Assembly (NCBI GenBank): GCA_965364735.1
Contig: CBDTYW010000153.1
Location: 1-8,936, forward strand
Length of the DNA: 8,936 nucleotides
Source of the DNA: CBDTYW01 sp965364735
GTDB lineage: Bacteria > Actinomycetota > Nitriliruptoria > Nitriliruptorales > Nitriliruptoraceae
Reading direction: 5' to 3'
Positions 1 through 7,591 of this stretch are shown here, piece after piece (within the stretch, counting starts at the first letter, position 1; every line of letters begins with the position of its first letter). The translations under genes were made by a program, and so were the position numbers. The notes beneath the pieces were generated by a model. It was not told the DNA's origin and did no database searches. It was given only the letters and a program-made list of their open reading frames with translations.

Positions 1-849
1 CGCGCCGACCTCTTCCCCGACGCGCTGGCCGCGAACCGCCTGGCCGGAGCCCTCGACGCGCCTGTCCTGCTGACCCCGACCAGCACCCTGTCCGAGACGA
101 CCCGCCAGGCGATCACGGAGATCGGCCCGAGCTCGGTGTTCATCGCAGGATCCACCAACGCGGTGAGCCAGGCTGTCGAGGACGACCTCGCAGCCACCTA
201 CGAGGTCACGCGCGTGGGCGGCGACGATCGGTACGAGACCGCGGCGATGCTCGCGGAGTTCAGCGGCGTCGCCGGTCGCGTCGACGGGATCCGCACCGCC
301 GTCATCGCGAGCGGTCTCGACTTCCCGGATGCCCTGATCGGCGGCCCTGCCGCCTACTCCGGCGACCTGCCGCTGCTGCTCACCCGCCCGGACTCCCTTC
401 CGCAGGTCACCCGCGCAGCGCTGGCTGACCGGGGCATCGGCCGGGTCGTCGTGATCGGTGGACCGGCCACGATCGACGAGTCCGTGATCGTCGAGGTCGA
501 GAGCCTCGGCATCGTCGTCGAGCGGGTGTTCGGCGACGACCGCACCGCGACCTCCGCAGCCATGGCACGTTGGGGCGTCGAGCACCTGGGATGGAGCCTG
601 GAGCTCATCACCGTCGCCCGCGGCGACGACTTCCCCGACGCGCTGACCCTCGGGCCGCGCGCCGGGATCATCGGCGCTCCGATCCTGCTCACGCGTACCG
701 CCACCGATGTCGGCCCCGCGATCTCGCCGTTCCTGGCCGGGTCCGCGTGCGAGGTGTCACACATCGACGTCGCCGGGGGACCGGCCGCTCTCGCGATCGA
801 TGTCGAGCAGACGATCCGAGCAGCGGGGACCGCCACGGTGGACACCTGC
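1..849 (+). repeat. Three tandem cell-wall-binding repeat 2 (CWB2) modules, first one truncated by the window edge
   Basis: These modules lie within the giant surface protein. The first is cut by the edge and begins at RADLFPDALAA. The second starts near 211 (RVGGDDRYETAAMLAEF) and the third near 523 (RVFGDDRTATSAAMA). Each full unit shows the family hallmarks: (V/F)GxDRxxTA at the start, an (S/R)GxDFPDAL motif, an LLLT or ILLT strand, and a GGPA turn (VVVIGGPATI, IDVAGGPAAL). In Clostridium wall proteins CWB2 modules occur in threes and bind wall polysaccharide non-covalently. Three are visible here, but more could precede the window. The third repeat is the most divergent, with RT in place of RYET, and contains a Cys near its end. 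Confidence 0.9.
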
Positions 850-3800
850 CGGGTGATGGGCGAGGAGCAGCAGTCGCGACGCTTCACCGGGACGAGCAAC
901 ACCGTCGTCGCGGACGTGACCGACGGGGCCGGCGCACCCGCGCGCGATCGGAGCGTCCGCTTCGAGGTCTACCGCGACACCGACGACGACCAGCGCTACG
1001 CGCTGGTCCGCACCGGAACGGACCTCACCGGCGACGACCGCGACGCCGACGGTGCGAGCACGTCCGAGACCACCGGACAGGCGACGATCCGATACGCCGG
1101 GCCCACGACCGCTGCAGCCGAGGTCATCGTCGTCTGCGAGCTCGACGGGCCGACCTGTGGCATCGCTTCGGACACGGCCCAGACCACCAACTTCCGTCGG
1201 GCAGCTGCCGGCGAGACCCTCGCCCTGCGCCGCTCTGGGGAGGGCGGATGCGACACGAGCGACTTCGACCTCCTCGACTGCATGGACGTCGCGTGGGAGA
1301 TCGACCCGTCCGTCGACGTCGACATCGTCGCGCTGAGCCCGCAGGAACAGGGCTTGACCGTTGAGGCCGACGGTGCCGAGTCCACGACGGTCGTGAGCCA
1401 GCTCACCCGCAACGGATCGGCCGTGTCCGGCGCCGACCTCCGCTGGGAAGTCTGGCGCGACGCGGACGCGGACGGACTCTTCGACCGCATCGCCGCGGGC
1501 GTGTCCACGACCGGAGCGGACGGCTCGTTCCCGATCGACGTCGACCAGCCAGCCACCGACGCCGTCGACGTGGTGGTCGCCTGCCTGCCTGAGGACGGGG
1601 CGACGGACTGCGGGCTCGGCGACCCGGTGGACCCGGATCCCACGGGCGGGGACAACAACGAGCTCACGCGGTCCTGCGACACCACAGACGGGGACGCCGC
1701 GGACTGCGCCGACATCACGTGGATCGTCGCCGCGCCGGCGATCCCGGTTCTGGAGCTCATGCCCGACGACACCACCTCGGACCTCGAAGGGGCGAGCACC
1801 GCGGCCCACACCGTCACCGCAACCCTCCGCGACGGCGACGGGGCTGCGCAGCCGAGCACGGAGCTCCGCGTCGAGATCTGGCGCGACACATCGGACGGCT
1901 CCGGCGAGCCCGGCCACGACCTCGTGTCCTCGACGACCGTCACCACGGACGGCGCGGGAAGCGCCGACATCACGGTGGCCCCACCTGCCGGACCTGCACG
2001 CGACGTCATCGTCGCGTGCCTCGCCAGCGACGCGGCGACGTCGGGCAGCTGTGAGGTCGCGGAGCCCGACGCCGACCCGGCGACCGGGGGCGACTCCGTC
2101 CTCGACCGCGAGGCCTGCGGCGATCCGACCGTCACGGTCGACTGCGTCGACCACACCTGGCGGCTCGCTTCCGGCGTGCTCCTCCTGACCCCGCAGGACA
2201 CGGCCGTCTCGTACGGAGCCGGGACGACGGGCTCGACCGCGATCACGGCGGACCTGACCGACTCGACCGGCGCGGCTGCTCCCGAGGTGATCGTTCGGTT
2301 CGAGGTCTGGCGCGACCGCGACGCGGATGGCTCGTACGACCTGGTGGAGCTCCAGTTCGAGGAGACCGACGTCGCCGGACAGGCCAGCATCACGCTGACC
2401 GGACCCGCCGACATCGACGCGTCGGACGTCGTCGTGGCCTGTGTCGCCGACGATCTCAGCGCGACCTCGGTCACCACGCCGTGCGGTGTGGGCGACGAGC
2501 CACCCGGCGATCCCGAGACCGGCGACGACTCCGCCCTCGATCGCGCGGGCACCTGCGACGAGACGGACCTCGACGCCAGCGACTGCGCCGACGTCACGTG
2601 GACGGTCGTCGCGAACACGTCCGCTCCGGAGACCCTGACCATCGCACCCAAGGAGGCCTTCCTTCCGTCCGGTGACGGCTCGACGCCCCTCCACGCGCTC
2701 GCGCTGGATGTCCGGGACGATCAGGACCGGCCCGTCGACGCGGCGGAGGTGCGCTGGGAGCAGTGGCGCGACACCAACGAAGATGCGCTCCTCACCCTCA
2801 TCGCGTCCGGAACGACCACGACGACGACTGACGGCACGGCGACGTTGGAGGTCACCGGCCCCGACGGGCTCGACGCGGATGACGTGATCGCGGTCTGCAT
2901 CACGTCCGACGCGAGCTGTGGACTCGATGCGGCGGGCACGCCCGCTCCCGGCGCCCCGGCCGGCGAGACGCAGGAGCTCAGCTGCGACGACGAGGTCGCG
3001 GCGGACGACCTCGACGACTGCGCCGTCGTGTTCTGGGAGATCCCCGTCCCGACGACGCTGCTGCTGACGCCGAAGAACGCCGTCCAGGCGTCCACCGGCG
3101 ATCAGCCGACACGAGCCACCCTTGCCGACCAGTTCGGCACACCGATCGACGGTGCCGACGTCCGCTTCGAGATCTACCGGTCCCTCGACGACGGCACGAC
3201 GTTCACCGGTCCCGTCTCGACCCACGTCGACACCACCGGCGACGCCACCGACGCCGACGGCGCAGCAGCCGCTGTCTCCCCGGGCGTCGCGCACGTCGTG
3301 CTGCCCGGCCCGGAGCTCAACGCGCTCGACGTCGTCGTGGCCTGCGCGGACGGGCCAGACGCCGCGACCACCTGCGCGACCTTGCTGGCCGGACAGGTCA
3401 CCCGCGACCTCGCCGACACCGACCCCTACGACGAGACCACGATCACCTGGACGACCGTCTCCGGAGGCGAGGGCCTCGTCGGCGCGGTCAAGCACTCGAT
3501 CCGTCCCCGCCCGGAGGACTACGTCGACGAGTTCCCGGACGCCGAGTGGCAGACCGAGGACTGCATCGTCTTCGACGAGTCCGCGGTCGCGTCGTTCGGC
3601 GCCAACCCGGACCACGCCGCGTCCGCGTCCTCGGCGTGGCCGTCGAGCCCGAACTGCCTCTACATGGGCGGGTTCGGGATCGGGCCGTCGAACGCCATCA
3701 CCGGATGGGACGACGAGTTCGGCCTCTGGGTCCGCGCGTTCGCGGCGCGCGACGCGGAGGGCGGCACCGCCGTCATGATCGTGCTCGACGGCACCTCCTA

Positions 3801-6660
3801 CCTCGGCGAGTACGCCAACAAGTGCGAGACCGCGAAGCGCGACTGCGGTGCAGTCGCGATCGGCGCCGCCATCGCCGACCGCCACGGGATCTCGTCCGAC
3901 GCGGTCATGATGGCGACCACGCACAGCCACGCGTCGCCCGACTTCATCGGCGGTTGGGGCTTCGTGCCGGACTGGTACATGGCTCAGGTCAACGACACGA
4001 TCCACGAGGCCGTCGACGAGGCCATCGCGACGATGAGGCCCGCGACGATCGAGGTGGGTGAGGAGCTCGCACGCCCGCTCAACCGCGAGCGTCGTGAGAC
4101 CTACTGGTCCGCCGAGGAGCAGCAGATCACCTGGCTTCGGGCCCAGACGATCCCGCAGGGGCCGGAGCCCGCGGAGACGATCGCGACCATCGGTGCGTTC
4201 GCCGGTCACCCCACGTCGAAGGGCACCAACGGTGGGGTCGCCCATGCGGACTGGGTCGGCGCGTTCGAGGCACGCCTCGAGGAGCGTTTCGGCGGGGTCG
4301 GGATGCACTTCATGACGGGGCTCGGCAACTTCAACGGCCTTGGCATGGGCAACGCGGTCCCGCTCGCGGACACCATCCCCGCGATCGGTGACGGCACGGC
4401 GCTGGACGACACGACGGTCGTGGCCCAGTCGTGGACCTGGGGCCAGCCGGTGACCAACGCTCCGCTCACGACCTTGGGCACGCCCGGGTTCTTCGACCGG
4501 AAGTTCGATCCGAGCGCGTCGCAGGTCGCGCCCGGCAAGGAGCGCGACAGCGCGCCGTGTCCCTCGTCCTCGAACACGACCGTCCGGACGCGCGTGAACG
4601 CGATGCGCATCGGCAGCCTCGTGATCACCGGTGCGCCGGGTGAGATCTTCTCGAACCTGTCCAACACCGTGAAGGAGCGCTCGGGCGCCCTCGTGACCAT
4701 GCCTCTGGCCCAGGTGAACGACGGCCTCGGCTACATCATGCAGTCGGTCGAGCACAGCCGGCAGTCCGCGCAGGGCGCAGGGTTCGCAGGCGGGGACATC
4801 CCGTACACGAACTACGAAGACGCCTACGCGCTCGACGCCTGCTTCGGCGACCAGGTGCTGGACAGCACCCTCTCGCTCATCCGCGACAACATGCAGCCTC
4901 CCGCGTCACAGCCGACCCCCACAAGCGTCGACAACGACGCGTTCGGCGGCTGGTCGCAGACCGAGCTGAAGGTCCTCGACCGTTTGGACTGGCGCATCGG
5001 CGCCCCCGGGGCGACGCTCGAGGTCGGCGCGGCCAAGACGTCGATCGAGCCGCAGCCGTCCGACCCGTTCATCCAGGCTGCCCACCCGGGCGCGACCTGG
5101 CAGACGGAGAACTGTCTGACCCTCGACGAGACGTTCTTCGGAAACGCCGCAAGCTCGCCGAACCACCTCGCGTCGTCACACTCGAGCTGGCCATCCTCGC
5201 CGAGCTGCATCTATCAGGGCGGCTTCGGGATCGGACCGATGAACCCGGTCGAGCGCTGGGACACCGAGTTCGGGCTGTTCGTCCGGTCGGTCGCGATCCG
5301 TGACGAGGCCGGCGACCTGATGGTGATGACCATCCTGGACGGCACCTCGTTCATGGGCGCCTACGGCTCGAAGCGGTGTGCGGAGCCGGTCCTCGGCGAC
5401 GCGCCGATCCCGTTCCCGCCACCCACCCCGGGCAGCGAGTTCGTCCGCGTGGACTGCGGCGCGCACCTCATCGCCTCGTCGATGGCGGCCGAGCTGGGCG
5501 CTGAGCCGTCATCGTTCCTGATGGCGTCGTCACACTCGCACGCCGCACCCGACTTCATCGGCGGATGGGGCTTCGTGCCGGACTGGTACATGACCCAGGT
5601 GCACCTCGCGATCAAGGACACGATCCGCGACGCCGTCGCGGATCTCCAGCCCGCCTACCTCGAGGTCGGCGAGGAGGCCGCGCGGTTCGGCAACACCGAT
5701 CGTCGCGACACCTACTGGTCCGCCGAGGACCAGCAGATCGCGTGGTTCCGAGCGGTCGCGCTCGATGCCGACCTCGCCACGTCACCACGCACGATCGCGA
5801 CCGTCGGGTCGTACTCGGCGCACCCGACGGCCTATGGCAACGGGCACCGGGCCAACCAGGTCCAGGACAACCCGGACGGTCTCAACACCGCACACCCGGA
5901 CTGGGTCGGCGACTTCGAGGGCCAGCTCGAGTCGAGGTTCGGCGGCGTCGGGCTGCACTTCATGGGCGGTCTCGGCAACCAGTCACAGAGCGACGGTGCC
6001 GGCGCGATGCCGGCGCGGCTGGTGTCGATCCTGCCGCCAGTCGGCCACGGAACGCTGATCACCGACACCGACGTGACCTCCGCGATCTCCGAGTGGCGAC
6101 AGCCGTCGACGAACCTGCCGCTCACCGGCCTCGGGATCCCCGGCTTCTTCGACCGCCAGTTCGACCCGATCCCTGCAGCCGTGCAGGCTGGGAAGCGACA
6201 GTCGAAGGCCGAGGTCCCGGACGAGCCGGAGCTGCCGGTCGAGCCGGGGTCAGAGTGCCGGAGCGCGTCGCCGTACTCGGTCCAGGTCCAGGCGATCATG
6301 CAGCGGGTCGGCCCGCTCGTGATCACGGGCGGCCCGGGCGAGCTGTTCGCGAACCTCACCAACACGGTGAAGGACCGCTCGGCACGAGTCGGCAACACCG
6401 TCACGATGCCGCTGTCGCAGGTCAACGACGGGCTCGGCTACATCATGCAGGAGTTCGAGTTCGGACGGGAGTCGCAGCAGGGCGCCGGGTTCGGCGCCGG
6501 CGGCATCGGCGTCGTCGACTACGAGGACTCCTACGCGATCGATGCCTGCTTCGGAGACAAGGTGCTCCAGGAGACCCTCGAGCTGGTCGGTGCGCTCGAG
6601 GGACCGCTCTTCGACTTCCCCGACTTCCCCGACTTCCCGGGCGGTGGCGTCCTGCCGTGA
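1..6660 (+). CDS. Giant cell-wall-anchored protein: CWB2 repeats, six Ig-like repeats, two neutral-ceramidase-like domains (5' partial)
   Basis: The frame is open from base 1 to the TGA at 6658-6660, so the true start and any signal peptide lie left of the window. The GTG at 136 is an internal Val codon inside a CWB2 repeat. Residue numbers here count from base 1 (2219 visible). Order: CWB2 repeats (residues 1 to about 283), six Ig-like Cys-rich repeats (about 284-1153), ceramidase-like head 1 (about 1159-1631), a Pro/Thr/Ser-containing linker, head 2 (about 1673-2198), and a DFP-repeat tail. CWB2 modules are known to bind anionic wall polymers, so a secreted, surface-attached enzyme is inferred. 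The heads match the neutral/alkaline non-lysosomal ceramidase N-terminal family, zinc amidases that split ceramide into sphingosine and fatty acid. The substrate here is unproven and could be another lipid or N-acyl compound. No LPXTG motif or C-terminal membrane segment is seen. The last codon is 73 bases before prcB. Confidence 0.9.
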   Translation, partial: RADLFPDALAANRLAGALDAPVLLTPTSTLSETTRQAITEIGPSSVFIAGSTNAVSQAVEDDLAATYEVTRVGGDDRYETAAMLAEFSGVAGRVDGIRTAVIASGLDFPDALIGGPAAYSGDLPLLLTRPDSLPQVTRAALADRGIGRVVVIGGPATIDESVIVEVESLGIVVERVFGDDRTATSAAMARWGVEHLGWSLELITVARGDDFPDALTLGPRAGIIGAPILLTRTATDVGPAISPFLAGSACEVSHIDVAGGPAALAIDVEQTIRAAGTATVDTCRVMGEEQQSRRFTGTSNTVVADVTDGAGAPARDRSVRFEVYRDTDDDQRYALVRTGTDLTGDDRDADGASTSETTGQATIRYAGPTTAAAEVIVVCELDGPTCGIASDTAQTTNFRRAAAGETLALRRSGEGGCDTSDFDLLDCMDVAWEIDPSVDVDIVALSPQEQGLTVEADGAESTTVVSQLTRNGSAVSGADLRWEVWRDADADGLFDRIAAGVSTTGADGSFPIDVDQPATDAVDVVVACLPEDGATDCGLGDPVDPDPTGGDNNELTRSCDTTDGDAADCADITWIVAAPAIPVLELMPDDTTSDLEGASTAAHTVTATLRDGDGAAQPSTELRVEIWRDTSDGSGEPGHDLVSSTTVTTDGAGSADITVAPPAGPARDVIVACLASDAATSGSCEVAEPDADPATGGDSVLDREACGDPTVTVDCVDHTWRLASGVLLLTPQDTAVSYGAGTTGSTAITADLTDSTGAAAPEVIVRFEVWRDRDADGSYDLVELQFEETDVAGQASITLTGPADIDASDVVVACVADDLSATSVTTPCGVGDEPPGDPETGDDSALDRAGTCDETDLDASDCADVTWTVVANTSAPETLTIAPKEAFLPSGDGSTPLHALALDVRDDQDRPVDAAEVRWEQWRDTNEDALLTLIASGTTTTTTDGTATLEVTGPDGLDADDVIAVCITSDASCGLDAAGTPAPGAPAGETQELSCDDEVAADDLDDCAVVFWEIPVPTTLLLTPKNAVQASTGDQPTRATLADQFGTPIDGADVRFEIYRSLDDGTTFTGPVSTHVDTTGDATDADGAAAAVSPGVAHVVLPGPELNALDVVVACADGPDAATTCATLLAGQVTRDLADTDPYDETTITWTTVSGGEGLVGAVKHSIRPRPEDYVDEFPDAEWQTEDCIVFDESAVASFGANPDHAASASSAWPSSPNCLYMGGFGIGPSNAITGWDDEFGLWVRAFAARDAEGGTAVMIVLDGTSYLGEYANKCETAKRDCGAVAIGAAIADRHGISSDAVMMATTHSHASPDFIGGWGFVPDWYMAQVNDTIHEAVDEAIATMRPATIEVGEELARPLNRERRETYWSAEEQQITWLRAQTIPQGPEPAETIATIGAFAGHPTSKGTNGGVAHADWVGAFEARLEERFGGVGMHFMTGLGNFNGLGMGNAVPLADTIPAIGDGTALDDTTVVAQSWTWGQPVTNAPLTTLGTPGFFDRKFDPSASQVAPGKERDSAPCPSSSNTTVRTRVNAMRIGSLVITGAPGEIFSNLSNTVKERSGALVTMPLAQVNDGLGYIMQSVEHSRQSAQGAGFAGGDIPYTNYEDAYALDACFGDQVLDSTLSLIRDNMQPPASQPTPTSVDNDAFGGWSQTELKVLDRLDWRIGAPGATLEVGAAKTSIEPQPSDPFIQAAHPGATWQTENCLTLDETFFGNAASSPNHLASSHSSWPSSPSCIYQGGFGIGPMNPVERWDTEFGLFVRSVAIRDEAGDLMVMTILDGTSFMGAYGSKRCAEPVLGDAPIPFPPPTPGSEFVRVDCGAHLIASSMAAELGAEPSSFLMASSHSHAAPDFIGGWGFVPDWYMTQVHLAIKDTIRDAVADLQPAYLEVGEEAARFGNTDRRDTYWSAEDQQIAWFRAVALDADLATSPRTIATVGSYSAHPTAYGNGHRANQVQDNPDGLNTAHPDWVGDFEGQLESRFGGVGLHFMGGLGNQSQSDGAGAMPARLVSILPPVGHGTLITDTDVTSAISEWRQPSTNLPLTGLGIPGFFDRQFDPIPAAVQAGKRQSKAEVPDEPELPVEPGSECRSASPYSVQVQAIMQRVGPLVITGGPGELFANLTNTVKDRSARVGNTVTMPLSQVNDGLGYIMQEFEFGRESQQGAGFGAGGIGVVDYEDSYAIDACFGDKVLQETLELVGALEGPLFDFPDFPDFPGGGVLP
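850..3459 (+). repeat. Six tandem Ig-like, Cys-rich, acidic repeats forming a stalk
   Basis: Approximate units are 850-1323, 1324-1740, 1741-2175, 2176-2631, 2632-3054 and 3055-3459. Each has a strand such as LLLTPQDT or TLTIAPKEA, then a (V/L)R(F/W)E(V/I/Q)(W/Y)R core, an acidic loop, a (D/E)V(I/V)(V/A)(V)C strand, and a closing C-x-D-x-[TAV]-W segment. Units 1-5 have four Cys each, apparently as two pairs: one after the VVAC strand and one around CDxxDxxDC. The overall shape resembles bacterial Ig-like (Big/invasin-type) stalks, which space a functional head away from the cell surface. Two loops, in units 2 and 4, match DxDxDGxxD, a calcium-binding loop pattern. No specific Pfam family is claimed. 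The repeats differ at the DNA level, so the expansion is old. Confidence 0.75.
3475..4893 (+). other. Neutral-ceramidase-like domain, head 1
   Basis: This domain spans residues about 1159-1631 of the surface protein. It opens with VGAVKHSIRP, like the VGxGxxDITP start of neutral ceramidases. Residues matching the known zinc ligands of Pseudomonas and human neutral ceramidase appear in order: His in THSHASP (H1308/H1310), His in GHPTS (H1403), Glu in GAPGEIF (E1548) and Tyr in GLGYIMQ (Y1578). Their spacing is close to that of the family. The loop normally reading GDVSPN, which holds the catalytic Ser, reads GLGNFNGLG here, with Asn1445 in the Ser register. The domain ends soon after the Tyr motif, so the C-terminal ceramidase domain is missing. 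Six Cys are conserved with head 2, consistent with disulfides in an exported protein. The alignment was made by eye from memory of the family. Confidence 0.75.
5017..6594 (+). other. Neutral-ceramidase-like domain, head 2
   Basis: This domain spans residues about 1673-2198 and is a clear duplicate of head 1, sharing blocks such as PDFIGGWGFVPDWYM, QVNDGLGYIMQ and DACFGD. The presumed zinc ligands are H1845/H1847 (SHSHAAP), H1941 (AHPTA), E2114 (GGPGELF) and Y2147 (GLGYIMQ). Unlike head 1, the serine loop reads GLGNQSQSDG and puts Ser1995 in register with the nucleophilic Ser of the family, so this head is the better candidate for an active amidase. It also has a Pro-rich insertion near 5386-5446 (around FPPPTP) between two conserved Cys, and an acidic, Pro-rich insertion near 6205-6261. 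The C-terminal ceramidase domain is absent here too. Substrate specificity cannot be read from the sequence. Confidence 0.78.
6613..6639 (+). repeat. Short tandem repeat encoding DFPDFPDFP at the protein's C terminus
   Basis: Three consecutive 9-base units (gacttcccc, gacttcccc, gacttcccg) encode three Asp-Phe-Pro triplets just before the GGGVLP end. The repeat is perfect apart from the last base. It could be a flexible tail or simply a replication-slippage product; no sorting signal is recognised. Confidence 0.8.
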
Positions 6661-6733
6661 CGGATGCCCTCCGCGACGATGGTCGGCCGACTAGCGTTCG
6701 ACGCCAGCCGCCGGACCACCTGAGGAACCCTGC
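6661..6733 (+). promoter_or_regulatory. Spacer before prcB with a weak -10-like element next to a 10-base palindrome
   Basis: This 73-base stretch separates the surface-protein stop from prcB. It contains the palindrome GTCGGCCGAC (6682-6691), directly followed by TAGCGT (6692-6697), which fits the TANNNT -10 pattern of actinobacterial promoters and lies 36 bases before the ATG. I see no convincing -35 at the expected distance, so a promoter is only possible. No rho-independent terminator with a T-run is visible, so read-through from the upstream gene cannot be excluded. Confidence 0.25.
6722..6727 (+). promoter_or_regulatory. Ribosome binding site of prcB (GAGGAA)
   Basis: GAGGAA lies 6 bases before the ATG at 6734, complementary to the 16S rRNA 3' end. 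It fixes the prcB start and hence a 52-residue propeptide. Confidence 0.75.
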
Positions 6734-7576
6734 ATGCAACGGTCACCGACCCCTCTGACCGGCCTCTTCCCGGAGCCGTTCACCGCAGGTTCGTCGTCGT
6801 TCGTCGAGGTGCTGCGGTCGGTGGCGCCGGACGGCCTGCCCGGGGCGATGGGCGGCACGCATGACCTCCACGACATGATCGTCGACGGCACAACGGTGGT
6901 CGCGCTGGTCTGCGCGGACGGTGTCGTCATGGCCGGTGACCGTCGCGCCACCGCCGGGAACATGATCTCGAAGAAGGACATGCGCAAGGTCTTCCCGGCC
7001 GACCGACACTCGGCCGTCGCGATCTCCGGAGCCGCCGGACCCGCCATGGACATGGCACGCGTGTTCGCCACGGAGCTCGAGCACTACGAGAAGATCGAGG
7101 GCGAGCTGCTGTCGCTGGACGGCAAGGCCAACAAGCTCGCCGGCATGGTCCGCTCGAACCTCCCGCTCGCGATGCAGGGACTCGTCGTCGTCCCGCTGTT
7201 CTGCGGCGTCGATCACCGCAACGGCGAGGGCCGGATCTTCGACTACGACCCTGCTGGAGGCCGCTACCTCGCGACGTCACACGCCGCCGCGGGCTCCGGC
7301 TCGATCATGGCGCGCCAGACGATGAAACGCCTCCATGACACCGGCAGCGACATGGCGACGGCGACCACGCTCGCGATCGAAGCCCTCTACGACGCAGCCG
7401 ACGACGACTCCGCCACCGGCGGCCCGGACCAGGTCCGCGGCATCTACCCGATCGTGGCGACCATCACGCTGGCGGACGGATACGCCGAGCTCTCCGAGGA
7501 CGAGGTCTCGTCCAAGGTTGACACGATCGTGGACGCCCGGCGTGGACGACCCTCCGGGCACGCCGCCAACATCTGA
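6734..7576 (+). CDS. prcB: 20S proteasome beta subunit PrcB, N-terminal Thr hydrolase with propeptide
   Basis: PrcB is the catalytic subunit of the cytosolic 20S proteasome core, whose two inner seven-membered rings cleave unfolded, usually pupylated, proteins. The product is 280 residues, close to the 291 of M. tuberculosis PrcB. Residues 1-52 form a propeptide with the family-like stretch SSFVEVLRSVAPDGLP. Autocleavage is expected between Gly52 and Thr53 (VDG/TTVVAL), exposing the Thr nucleophile at base 6890. In mature numbering the catalytic set is present: Thr1, Asp17 and Arg19 (AGDRRAT), and Lys33 (MRKVF, base 6986). Other signature segments are GNMISKKD, LEHYEKIEGE, the GSGS loop (AAAGSGSIMARQ) and EALYDAADDDSATGGPD. 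The start is set by GAGGAA six bases upstream. prcA follows 15 bases after the stop, so the two are surely co-transcribed. pup, the usual upstream neighbour, is not here. Confidence 0.97.
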   Translation: MQRSPTPLTGLFPEPFTAGSSSFVEVLRSVAPDGLPGAMGGTHDLHDMIVDGTTVVALVCADGVVMAGDRRATAGNMISKKDMRKVFPADRHSAVAISGAAGPAMDMARVFATELEHYEKIEGELLSLDGKANKLAGMVRSNLPLAMQGLVVVPLFCGVDHRNGEGRIFDYDPAGGRYLATSHAAAGSGSIMARQTMKRLHDTGSDMATATTLAIEALYDAADDDSATGGPDQVRGIYPIVATITLADGYAELSEDEVSSKVDTIVDARRGRPSGHAANI

Positions 7577-7579
7577 CCT

Positions 7580-7585
7580 GAGGAG
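7580..7585 (+). promoter_or_regulatory. Ribosome binding site of prcA (GAGGAG)
   Basis: GAGGAG sits in the 15-base gap after the prcB stop, 6 bases before the ATG at 7592. Its context, acctgaggag, closely matches that of the prcB site, acctgaggaa, with the same spacing. This suggests matched translation of the two subunits, which assemble in equal numbers. Confidence 0.8.
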
Positions 7586-7591
7586 CCCCTG

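Noticed and set aside
136..138. GTG at 136 as the start of the surface-protein gene
   Set aside because: The frame is open and clearly coding (CWB2 motif RADLFPDALAA) from base 1, and the GTG falls on a conserved strand inside a repeat without a ribosome binding site.
996..2651. A 551-codon minus-strand frame rich in Ser/Thr/Pro/Val
   Set aside because: Composition mirrors the Thr/Asp/Ala codons of the Ig-like repeats on the plus strand; no start signal or recognisable family.
757..4755. A 1332-codon open frame on the minus strand, antisense to the surface protein
   Set aside because: Its product is an Arg/Gly/Val/Asp-rich string without domain motifs, as expected for an antisense shadow in GC-rich DNA. 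The plus strand shows real CWB2, Ig-like and ceramidase motifs.
6580..6660. An LPXTG or other covalent wall-sorting signal at the C-terminus of the surface protein
   Set aside because: The end (DFP repeats, GGGVLP) has no LPXTG, hydrophobic segment or basic tail; attachment is better explained by the CWB2 repeats.
6661..6733. A pup gene between the surface gene and prcB
   Set aside because: Only 73 bases are available, fewer than the roughly 200 needed, and no GGE/GGQ ending is encoded there.
5565..6758. A 397-codon plus-strand frame crossing the end of the surface gene into prcB
   Set aside because: Extremely Arg/Gly-rich, overlaps the well-supported ceramidase head 2 in another frame, and has no motif.
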